A stretch of 64,000 nucleotides of DNA from Ligula intestinalis (taxonomy: Eukaryota > Platyhelminthes > Cestoda > Diphyllobothriidea > Diphyllobothriidae): assembly GCA_036362985.1 (NCBI GenBank), contig JAYGXS010000005.1, positions 33,076,699-33,140,698 of the forward strand. The letters are read 5' to 3'. The position numbers and the translations under genes are program-made. A model generated the notes under the pieces. The model saw nothing but the letters and a program-made list of their open reading frames with translations. It ran no database searches and was not told the DNA's origin. Positions 13,400 to 25,300 of the stretch are shown in pieces (within the stretch, counting starts at the first letter, position 1; every line of letters starts with the position of its first letter).

Positions 13400-16300
13400 T
13401 TCTCTCTCTCTCTCTTGCCTATAGTGTGAAGTCAGTGCGGAGGAGCGTGTGCTGGGTGTCTGGCATATGCTTCTGCCCCTGTGTGCGTCTCGGCAGATAT
13501 TTGTGTGGGCCCACCACCAGGGCGCCGACTGCTTCCTCTACCCCCTGCGTGCCTTCCCTTCCTTCGACTGCGAATTTCTGGAGTCCACTGCCGCCGTGGC
13601 GGCGGCGGCGGCGGACGCCGTGCTCGCGGCCAAGAGAGCTCGATTGCTCACCAACCGGACGGCTACCACCAACAGTTCGACGACAGCCACTTTTACCACC
13701 ACCACCACGACTACATCCACTGCTACAATGACCTGCTGCAATCCGACCACCGATGGGGCCACTGCCGCCTCCTCGTTCACCACAAAGTGGGTCAGCAGAG
13801 CGGGATGCTGTTCTGTTTGCTTTGCTTTCAACCGATTTTCGCGAGATCCTGGAGTTGCTGTCTCGGGTGACAGTTGCCGCAGGCGTCAAACCAGCGCACT
13901 GTATCTCCCCACCTTGGGGCGAAGCCCGGCACTGACGGTATCCTTGTCTGTCTGTGTTGCGCCTCACTGTCTGAGGTGCGACAGTAACTGATAAGTGATT
14001 GTCAAGCACTTTCGCTTGTGGCATGACTGGGTGCGTTGGAATATGGTCACATGCCGTGCGAGGCACCTAAGTGGCCTTTGAGGAACTGCGACCAGCTGGG
14101 CACGCGTGTGGGCTCGTGTGCGTGCGGAGAGGCCCAGAAGTTTAAGGTCATCGCGTGGGGTGGGGGGTGGTCGCCAGCTAAGGCATATGACCTTGGAGGC
14201 AGTCCATATTAGCAAAGGAGTCATTGTGACAGTCGGCCACAGCCACTACGCGTCAACAGAACCTGCAAGGTTGCTGACATTCGGTTAGGCTAGACTCCTA
14301 ACACAAGGGATAAGGTAAGGTAAATGGTCATGGAATATTCAAAGTTAAAGGTTTACACGATATCTGTTATGAAGACATGTGTGGCTTTCAACATCTCAAT
14401 TTCCGTTTCTTCACACATGAAATAGCATGCCAGGAATGGGAGTTTAGGGTGCTGATATGCCTATGAATGCCAAGACCTATGACGGAAGGTTCGGCACATG
14501 CTACGGAAAGACTTCGCAGCCATTAGTTCATAGTGGAGAGGGCGAGCGACCTCACCAAGGATGCGATCAGCAAATTGTTCGACCGTTTTAAAATGTCGCT
14601 CTATTATATTTTCAGCTAAAAGAAATATAGGAAACATCGGCAGCCGAAGAGAGCATTCAGAGGATATGTTTTAAAATGACCAGTCCTTTTTTAAGTAAAG
14701 CGTGAAAAAATAACTGGAGAGCAGTTAAGGATGAAGGGGAGAATGCAAGCATCTATAAATCGCCAGATTAGGGCTTGTGGTGTGCGATATGAACTGAAAC
14801 GGTGGATGTAATATAAAATTTTACAGATTTTAATAAAAGGCCTTCAATATGGAGAGCAAATGAGAGACTAGATGCCAGAGTAACGCCGCCGTACCGGAAA
14901 AGGGATACCCCATTGGGCTGAAAGTCTATTGCCAATACAAGCGAACATGCGATCCCAGGAAGCAATTGAGTAGAAGAAGACTCAGGATTCAGGACTGGGA
15001 GGGGGTCGCAATCGAAAAATACACCGTAATGCCTTCTGGTGGTTAGATGGAAGACCATTTGCTGACGACCATGCTGAGACGTGTCCAGGCCATCTTTCAC
15101 CACTAAAAGATGTGTGTTATTTTTGAGAGGATGGCAAACAACTATATCATCAGCATATTTGACGTACTATTATTCATTTGGCTATCGTAAGTCATCCGTG
15201 TGGGGGGGGGGAGGAGATGAGGAGGTACTATAAACCCTTGGAGGTCTCCACAGTTGTTGGGAAGGACCGTGGATTTTCGCTTGCCGCACTGAACGGATTG
15301 AGTGCGGGAAGTGAAATATTTCGCAGGCCAAGAGATAGCCCAGCCAGTTCTGTGCAAGCGGTTGATATTTTTGCTTTGTGGTAGGCAGCCGACGAAGTTT
15401 TCTGAAGGGACGCCTGTTTGCATCGATTCAGCAGACCAGCAGTCTGTAAGTCCTTGAACTTCTGTAGGACTAACCATGCCATGGCGTAAGGCCTCATGCT
15501 GGCCGTCTAGATAATTTCCAAACGCCAAACGTGGAGTCGCGGGTAGGCATAAGGTGTAGCTGGCATCCACCTGCATCCGATCTCGCCTCCCATCTTCTTG
15601 ACTCTGTCTTGACACCGCGCACAGGTGGTTGAGGGAAGAGCAAGAGAGTGCGCTTTATACAGCGCAAATCTGCTATAATTTAAAACTACGTCAGGCGTAA
15701 GTCCTCGTCCCTGCATCCGCGTGCTGTGCAATACGCCGGGAATTTCGTCAGAACTGACGGTCGAACTGTAGTGATTGAGAAGGAGAATCAGGGGTAGAAC
15801 ATGTGTGCATACAGGCGGTTTTGCGCTACAGTCCATTGGGTTAGAGTTAGCGTAGGGGTAAACTTAACATTGAGATTGGGGTTTTTGGAGGACTGCTAGG
15901 ATACGTGAATTATTTTCCCTCCTGGAAATTAGCGCACACACGTTGGAAGAATCTCCCATTCCCGTGTCCTGTTGACGGGGCCAAAGTAGTAATTCGGACT
16001 AAATGCTCCTCAATCCCTACATTGAAAAATCAGTGTGACACGGGCTGCAGACACTGTGACCGAATCTTTAGACAACACTAAACAGTAGTTAGTGCCTCCA
16101 TCGGCCTCCAGCGTCCCTTAGCTGGCTGTGCTCGTAGCATTCTTGGTAGTCCAACTTACCTCAGCCCTGTCCTGAGGTCGAGAACTTAATTATTAACGCT
16201 ACGTTTTGCTAGATTCGACGCCAGGGAAACGGTTGCGTCATTGGACGCAGGCCATGAAGGGTCCATTTCGGCCAGGAAGCTCACCGGCCCCAAGTAGGGC

Positions 16301-19300
16301 AACCTTTTTTCAGTTACGCTTTGTAAATTACGCATAAGCGGAAATTACGGTGAACAAAAATTTTATTTGAACATGCTTTACATTTAATAAGATTTGATTT
16401 TATCTTCATCTTCGTGATAATATGTTAACAGTTTTGCTTTCGTCCCAAGTAGCTGAGGCAGTAAAACAAAATGCGGTCAAAACTTCGTTGTTAATACATT
16501 TCGTGGCGAAAAATCCACGCATTAGCAAATAATTTTTTTCAACTGAAACTGCTCTTTGTTTCTTAAAATAAAGATTGTTTTCTTAAACTTGGATTCACTT
16601 GCATATGCGCAACTTCAGGCTTAATTTTCTGCTTCTGAAGTAGATATGCGATAAACTTTTAAATTTATTTTGGAGGAGCTGTCATAGGATGATGCATATT
16701 AATGAGAAGTTTGGATCTGTCGTACTTAATAGCATAAGAAAATTTTTCGCTATCAGGCTACTCCCGATTTAGCCTAAATGTTATAACCTAGTGTGTTCCT
16801 ATGTCAACACCGGTTATGTCCCCAGTTACGTTTTAGGAAGAGAAGGCAGAACAGAATAGCAGATAGTACGTTAATGTCAGTTATACTATTACATCAGCTT
16901 TGTTTCCTGTGTGTCCAGCAGCTTGTCTTCTGTGGTCGGTCTCGTCTCGGCAGCAGTCTCTCGTCTAGGGCAAGAGAGTCTCGTTCTGCTCGCAGCCTCA
17001 CTATTTAAGGGGCAGTAGTCATTGTTCCCCATTGACTCTCCATGAGTGGTCGTGTGCGCGCTTTGCTCCTGGCCAGGCCTGACCTCAGCATGACAGCGAT
17101 CTCGCGTGGTTTCTGTCGTTGAAGGTCGCGTGACTTGGCCCGTTCTGTATGAGTCGGACTGGCCTGTTTGCGCGCCTTTGTCCGGCGTGACCTCAGGGTG
17201 TCTGTCTGTTTGGATGACAAGGGCGGTGGTTCAGGTGCTCAGTCATCCTAACAATTAATGCCTCCTACCGTCAGTAAACTGAACTTAAAAAGGACACTTT
17301 TACTTACTAAAAGGCCTTCTCAGGATTAAATCCCCTCAATGTATCAAAATAGCATGACTAAATGTATGCTATATACTATCAAGTCAATTTTCGTTATGAC
17401 TTTTGCATACAGGCCTCGCCATACTTTATAGTCACTTAAAACTAATTCACGCGCAATTTACCGTCTTCGCATCACCGTGTGTTCCGGAGCCAGCCCACGG
17501 TGGACCTCATCGGGTATCACGACGGTGGGACTGTCATATTCATGGTGTCCCTCCAAAGCATCGTCTCCAAGATTTCTTTTTTTTTTAAACTCCAGGGTTC
17601 CCTCCGCCTTGGTAGGCGCGACAAGAACTGAACGGCTTCGTGTTAGACGACCGGCCTGTAGAAGGCGGCACGCCTCCGCAACCGCCATCCTCATTTCTAG
17701 GCCGCCTCCCCCTCTTCCTGCGGAGCCAGCTGTCCAGGCTCCGGCGATCAACCCAACAACAACATCCACGTCCTTACTTGGTAAGCTTTTTGCTTCTCTT
17801 CCGCTTCAGATATTTGCTTTGTTAGACGTTTGACTTACCCCCCAGAATAGCACGCGAAAAATCCATGCTTGTGTTATACGGAACCGGATGTAATAAATAT
17901 CATACAGTATTTGCTAAAAACCGTGCAACTTTCATAACTTGGTAAAAGTTTGATCATAACTCGCTTACCAGTGTAAATGCATTTAGTAAAATTAAAAAAT
18001 AATAATGAACAGCATTGGGCATATTTAAAACTTGAATAAGTGTAACAAGTACTAAGTGTTTGTTTAGAAAAATAAAAATTTCTCCACAATCCCAATGTTC
18101 AAGAGGCATAAAAATTGGCTGGAATTTAGTACAATAAATTGAAATCTTTTCATAGACTGAAAACGGAACGTAACCAATTTCTTTATATAAAAAGAGCATT
18201 TCTTTAGTCAAAATATTTCATGCATATTACCATTAGTGAATAACTATTTATTGAATATCGTCCAATGTAGTGTGGCATCATTTTCTTCGTTTTCAGTTTC
18301 TTCATTGATTAATTGATGGATTGCGTTTCTGTTCAAAGTTTACATCAAAGTGTAAAAGCATTTACCGAAAGAAAGTGTTTTTGGATATTATTTCTAATGA
18401 AGATGACCATGTGGATCATAGTTAGAAATGCCTCAGAACAGCAAATCACATTGTCTAGCATGTAGAACGTCCGCTAGATAACTCGGATATTTTTATCCCT
18501 AAGATTAATCAAAAAACTTTCTATAATAGATTACCTCTTTAAACAGTGTTTTAACTAGATATTCAGCTGACGAATTTCTATTTATATTAAGATTTCCAAT
18601 GAAATGTAACAATGAATTTTTGAGACTTTTGACAATTATTTTAATCTACCCGAAGATAAGCCATTAAATTTGACTGGACATAAAAGAACTCACTTTCCCC
18701 TTTATAATGGGTTATTTTCCGCCATAGTTGATTACTTCCAGGATCTGTTATAAGCTTGTGAATGCAAAAAGAGTGGTTATATATAGGCATTTTTGAAATC
18801 ATTGTTATTCTTCTGTCTGCTCCGTTTCTAAAATACGCATAAGGGGAACTTATAGTCTACAAAAAAGTATATTTCTATCTGACTTACATGTAATAAGGCC
18901 TGTTTTACATTACCTTCGTGGTAACATATGTGGGCGGTGCGGTTTAAACAAAATGCGATTAAACTTTTGTTACTGTGACAAAAAATTCACAGGTTACCTA
19001 AAATGATTTGTAGAACATAGATCGTTCCATTTTTCGGAAAATAAATGCGATTCCTTCAACTTGGCTTCACTTAAATCCGAACAATTTCGGACAAACATTT
19101 TCAGTTCTAAAAGGGATATCTTCTATACCTATTTACATATTTTGTAGTTCCTCCGTATTATAATCAGCATTTATAAGAAGTTTGGTTCTCTCTTACGCAA
19201 TAGCATAGGATCTCCTTCGATATGAGACCGCTCCCAATTTCACCGAGATTAATACCCATTTCGCTTAATAAACCTAATTAAAATAGTGATTTTCCGAACT

Positions 19301-22300
19301 AAAAGGCTTTCGCAGAACTAAATTCGCTCGGAGAAAGAAGCGATCACTGGAACAAGAGGTTTAATTTCCTGACGTTTCGGATTCCCTCGGAAAATCTGAA
19401 TCATGAGTAATAGTAGAACAGTCTGAGACCTGCATAGATAGGGTTCTACTATTAGCTATGGTTAAGGATTTCCGAGGGAATCCGAAACATCAGGACAATA
19501 AACCTCTTGTTCCAGTGATCGCTTCTTATCCTTCTGAACTAGTTCCTGGAACTCTGATATTCTCCTCTTTTGGTAAATTCACTCAATGAATCAAAAGAAT
19601 GCGACCAAATATATGCTTACCTACCAATTTAAATTTCGCCATGAAAAATGCACGGTCTTTAGCGAATACTGTACAGTTTGAGCGAAGCAGAAGGAGTCAA
19701 ATTTAAATAAAAAGTAGAGCTTATAAACATTTAAAAGCAGGATTAATTATTTAAATAATCTGATGCTTGTCAAAAAAACACGCCATCAGCAAAATTTGCA
19801 ACTGCGCAGACGTTGGGAACTGTTCAAACTTACGGAACGACGCAAGACAAATAAGAATGTTCGACTTTAAAGTAAAAAGAAGTAAAAAATGAAATGTAGA
19901 CCGCATGTCACTAATTATTTTAAAACTTAACTGCAGCCTTAAGTAACCTAAGTAATGAAAGGTAAACTATAATAAGCTAAACTAAAGTGAAAATTATAAG
20001 ACAATAATGGACTGAAAACTAAACTCAAAACCGAACAAAAATAAAAATAAATCAAATTAACTAAATCAAGGTAAAGCAAAGCAATAAATATTTTAACTCG
20101 AAAGGCGACCACATGTCACTAATAAACCCTAAATTAAGTTATTGTCGAGCTGCATACCTGACCAGGAGAAGGCAAAACCTGTGGACTAATGGCCGCGTCA
20201 ACTTGAAGAAGTAGACAACTTCGGGGCGAGGCTGCTACAGAACGGGCAGAGCAAGGAAGAAATTGTTTTCCGAATCGATCCTGCTCGCCGGGTTTTCTCA
20301 ATCCTCCGAAAGGGCCTATAGGTCCGATGCCAAATCTCCATCGCCAAGAAGATCCGTGTGTACTTGTGAATCCGTTAAGTTAGTTCTCCTCAATGGGTGT
20401 GAATGCAGGGCCTTGCGCGCTGAAAATGAACGAAGAGTGGAGATATTTGACCACCGCTGCCTGAGGACCATCCTTCCTGTGAAGTATATCGACTTCATCT
20501 CAAATGCGACAGTCCACACTCGTTGCGATATTATCTCGAGGATACCTCAGGCAATCCAAGAAAGACGACCAAGATGGTTCGGGCACGTTCTCCGTCGTCC
20601 ACTTCACGAGCTTTGCTAGACTATCCTCAATCTGGCGCCGCAGCCCACTTGGAGGCGCCGAAGAGGTGGGCAATCCAAGACTTGGCTCGACACCGTTTGT
20701 CAATTCGCTGAAGCGGTTCATGGACCTTCGATTTTATGGTCTCCATCTCTGGAGAAGAGTATGGTTGGGTGGAACTTTACAGATCCGCTGCCGCCAGTCG
20801 TCACGCGTGGAGAAGAATCGTGCGTGACATCATTGAGGCCGGCTAAATCAGGCATGATCACAGCCGAAATAATTTCCTTACCACAACGCTTAGCCTGTGC
20901 GTGCGCGTCCGTCCACTAGGGTAAGGTGGACGTTAAGGACGAGGGGTTTTGTACAAGCCGGTAAGTGTCAGCTTGGGCAGGGAGAGGGGGTGAGTTGGCT
21001 AGGCGAGTAACAGATTTGCTGCGCGCCCGTGCATTTGGCAGTCTTCTTTGGGTCTGAATATGGGCATGTTCTTTTCGCTCGTAGCGTGTCGTAGGCGGGG
21101 TGCAATTCAAGCGCTTGCAGTTAGTGTGTATATCTGCCCTGTATTTATCACCTACTATACCTCCCCCGCTGGTCTCCTTCTTCCATACTGCTATGGAACT
21201 ATCTATACTGCCCTTCGACTAATCGCCACCTTGTTCCGACACACTCTTTTAGTTCATCCCACTGTGATGATGGCGGAGGAGTCAAAGGGAGGCCCTGGGG
21301 AGCCCGAACGACCCCTCATCGCAGCCGCTCTGCCTCCCCCCTCCTCTTCCCCTTCTCCCTACGCTGTTGAGGTTAAAACGATGCCCTATTTTGGAGAAGG
21401 AGGAGGAGTGTCCAAGGACGCCACAGCAGCCCGCCCTCTCAGCGGACCAAGCGAAGAGCGCCTGCGCATAGCCTGGCACCGCCGAGCGCAACGCTACTGG
21501 TCCCAGATCCGTGAACGTGTGCGCGCCGTAGTTCTCACAGATGCAGCCATCGCGGCGAACTTGTCGATGCGTCGAGTCGGCTGGGGCCTCGTTTCGCCTT
21601 CTGCTACCCCCCACGCCTCGGCAGAGCTGCCAGCAGAGGTTTATGAAGTGCGTGAGTGGTTCAGGCAGGTAAGCAATCTTGTGGTGGACTCGCCGTCTTT
21701 TTTCTTTTCCTATAACCAACACACTCCTTTGTTAGTTTTTTCCATGCTAGTAATTACACTTGATCAGGGGAGGCGGGGGGGGGTGTGTGACTAGTTACCC
21801 TTATGTGCCAGTCATACCCTGATAGGTTCGGACAGTAGCTGGGGTCTGGGAATGGAAAGAGGCGATTGAGTCGTCGATGGCTCAGTGCATTTTTCGCATT
21901 GTATAAATCATCTGACTCGTGCTGGAAGCTATCACGATAAGCTAAAAGCCGTGGCTTGGAAGGGCGTCTGCTGACGAGGTAACCAGCTCCGCGCAGTCAG
22001 TTCAGTGGCTTTTTATGAGAAATGTTTGACTGAGAGACATACTGCAAAGGCTTCTGTGGCCTCTGTGGCACTCCCAGTGCCCAGGCGCCTGCAAGTCCTC
22101 TCCTTCCACCTCTGGCATTCTTCACATGACCACGATACCGGGTCCAAGTGGGAGAGGATGAGAGGAGTGCGGTGGATGCAGTTTATGTCACACACAATTC
22201 ATCATCCTTGCGTCCCCTTGCTGGACTTTGTCGGACACTACGACGGTCGAACTGTCATTATGCGCCAGTCCTTCCGAACATGCGACCAACTGACTTCTGT

Positions 22301-25300
22301 GACTCTAGTATGACATACTTAAACAGGGGAAACTTTTCAGAAATGAATAAGCACCTGGACTCAGAAGAAAAATGCTGGTTGCATATTTCCCGCGGCTCAC
22401 CACCAACTACGAGGTCGCCAGGCGAAACTGCCCTCAGACGTTTATTCCTAGTGTCGCCTCACTCCGTAGAATAAAATACCTAATATGTCAGTCCTAGGGT
22501 GGGACCACCATTTCGCTAATAGCCGTCTATAGGTTAAGGGCGTCTATGGTTGGTCTCGTAGATCCGCATGTGAATGTGAAGTGGCCAAGCTCTGGTTGTG
22601 CTGAGGGCAATACAATCTTCAAGCCAAATTACAGATTGTGGGTAAAGACAGAAGGCATCAGAATGAGGGCTTTATTGTGCACAGAACCCCGAGTTGCTGC
22701 CGTCTCAGGTGGCCGGCTGGCTGGTAGCCCTTGTTGGATCAGGGACCCCGCCGGGTGGGCCTCAATCCGGGCGGTGAGGAGGAGTCTGAACAGCATGGTT
22801 AGGAGGGGCTGCTCCGTCATCAAAAGCACAGATGGAGAGGAGGGGAGGTAGATCTACAGTAGGGAGATTGGTGTAGCAGACCTTGGCCACCATGAGGATG
22901 GGTGGGAACGCGACGAAGATTCGTCTGCTATGGTCCCTGTCTCAAGTGGCAGTGGTCACTGGCAAAGCCAGGGCTAATGTTGACTGCATCCAGTCACGCC
23001 TGAGATTGTGAATGTGTCTGAGAGATGACAGTTGCCTCTACGTGATTTTGAAGCAGGTTTAAGCGGTGTGCTATTGCTGTGCTGCATTTCCCGCGGGGAT
23101 GTTGCGTCTAGAGGCGCCTTCTGCGTTGAACGGGGGGTGGGGTGACCCCAAGGCAGCCGCGAGTATTTGGACGTAGGCAACTTGAACATCCCACCCCTCG
23201 GCTAATGTCTTACTCACTCATTGGCCATCACTTGAATTTTCTCCACAATTATATCAAAGCGACTGCCACTACTGTCTCACACTAACTCAGGCCTGGCTGT
23301 TGCCTGAGACAGCAAAATAGGCTTCTGTGCACAATTAATCCCTTATTATGGCGTCTACTGTATTCTACTGAGTGTAGTGCTCTAAGCACAAATACTGCTT
23401 AGAGCGAGACACACAGAGAGCGATACGCTATACTTTGAAAATATAATTCCAAAGTTTTCAGCAAAAATGTTCTACATTCACTGTGGACAAAATTAGGCAC
23501 ACAAACCACATAACACAGGAAGTTTATCAGCTGTGCGTAACGACCGAACACTGCAAATTTCAACATCATGACGAATTGTCCTTCAGCAAGTTGCAAAATT
23601 GAGGCAAAATCGGACTTCTTTCAAAACGCTGCTAGCGTCGTACACCACTGACCTCATTTTTATTAGTTCAAATAAACAAGGAGGGGTTAAAATAGGTTTA
23701 TGGTGGGCACAATGGTTCAACTGATGTATATATAAGTGAAAAGCAGAAGAAAATGAAAGCTCAATTTCAAGAGCCCGCTGAAATATTAGACGCTACAGAA
23801 CAGCTAACCACAGGAGCAACAAGTCGGTTTAAGCCATATAGGGTAAACCTCTTTCTGCATAAAATATACTAGTCGCTGTATGGCTATCTGTGGGGCTTTA
23901 GATCCAGTCCTAAGGTGAATTGTCTGATCTCAGTTAATATGTTCGAGCAAAACTGACGAGGCAACGAACCCTTATCTCAGAGGTTAAAACATTAAACCTT
24001 CTAAAGTTTAGTAACCAAAAGAATCCAGCTCCTAACCTTTGGGGTCGGGTAATACTGAGTGACGACGGGAAGCATTTAACTCATTTAAAACCGCAAGTTT
24101 AAACATTGAATAAAAAATTTGGCTCAAGCTGCAAGGTACACTCTCTTATTAGGAATTTTGAAGACGTGTTTTACAACTTACATAAGCGACTAATGGGTAA
24201 GGAAGAAGGATGGTCGAGCAACGGCTCACTTTGTTTATTATCCTGAGCACTCGGACTCGTACAGGAGTCCATCATCAGAGATAAAGAGCAGCAGCTGCCT
24301 TTCCTTCATGTCCTCGTCAAGAGAACGCCCACCGGTGAAATCGAGACGATGGTTTACAGGAAGGCAATGAACATAACACAACTTCTCAGTTTTCACAGTA
24401 ACCATCCAGTTGCTCACAAACGGAGCTGTGTAAAAACGCTCATTAAACGGATTCAGACTCACTGCAGTAGGCTGGAGGAAAAGGTACGCGAAACCCGATA
24501 TCTCCCCGACCAATTTATGTGCAATGGCTATCCGAAAGCATTTATAAACCGATGCCTACGCGTTCGGCCCCGGAGGACCCAAACGGAAAAACCACCGAGG
24601 ATATGGCACGCTCTCAGAAGCGACTGAGCGCTGCGCTGCGGGACTAGTTGTTGGAATCGTACACAGACCCAAAGCTACCATTCGCAGCAGAGTAATGAAA
24701 ATAAAAGACAAACTTACGCCAAGTAAACAATCTGGGGTAGTGTCTCGCATCGCATGCCTAAGCTGTCCTTGTTACTACACAGGCCAAACTGAACGCATGT
24801 TCGGATCGCGCATGCATGAATACAAGTTGACCACACGGCGAGGCGACGAAGTATCACAATTTGCAGCGCACACTTATTAAACACTCAATGAGTTCAACTT
24901 CGCTCTCGTCAAGGTACTCGTCCACGCCGGAAATAAGACGAGCAGAAAATTGATTAAAGCCTGGTCCACGGACGGGAATTCAGTCATCCGATGAGGCGAA
25001 TTGGCGCCGGTGTACAGAACCTTGCGTACTTACGTACAGTCACGAACAGACGTCCGTCACAATTAGTTGTGTCCATATCCTCTACAATTGTTCCATTTTC
25101 GTTGCTTAACGTTGCAATCACTAACCGTGAGTTGAGAATACGTCCGGAGGAAAAACAGATCCTGATTACTTAGTAAAATATCACAAAATTAGACTTCAGG
25201 ATGATCAATGTTACAATGCCACACTTACCATATTTTCAGTTACTGTTCCATGAGCTAGTATAGGCTTGAATTGACAAGTTACGAGAAGTGCATCGAAGCC

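Noticed and set aside
13321..13417. CRISPR-like or satellite array
   Set aside because: It is a simple CT microsatellite with no spacer structure.
13538..14066. Long overlapping minus-strand frames opposite ARB2A exon 4
   Set aside because: They are the complement of Ala/Thr-rich coding DNA, which lacks stops on both strands. The plus-strand frame has splice sites and homology.
21048..21794. 248-codon plus-strand ORF as a single-exon gene
   Set aside because: Only 21253-21668 matches ARB2A, and it is bounded by a strong acceptor and donor. The flanking codons are intron read-through.
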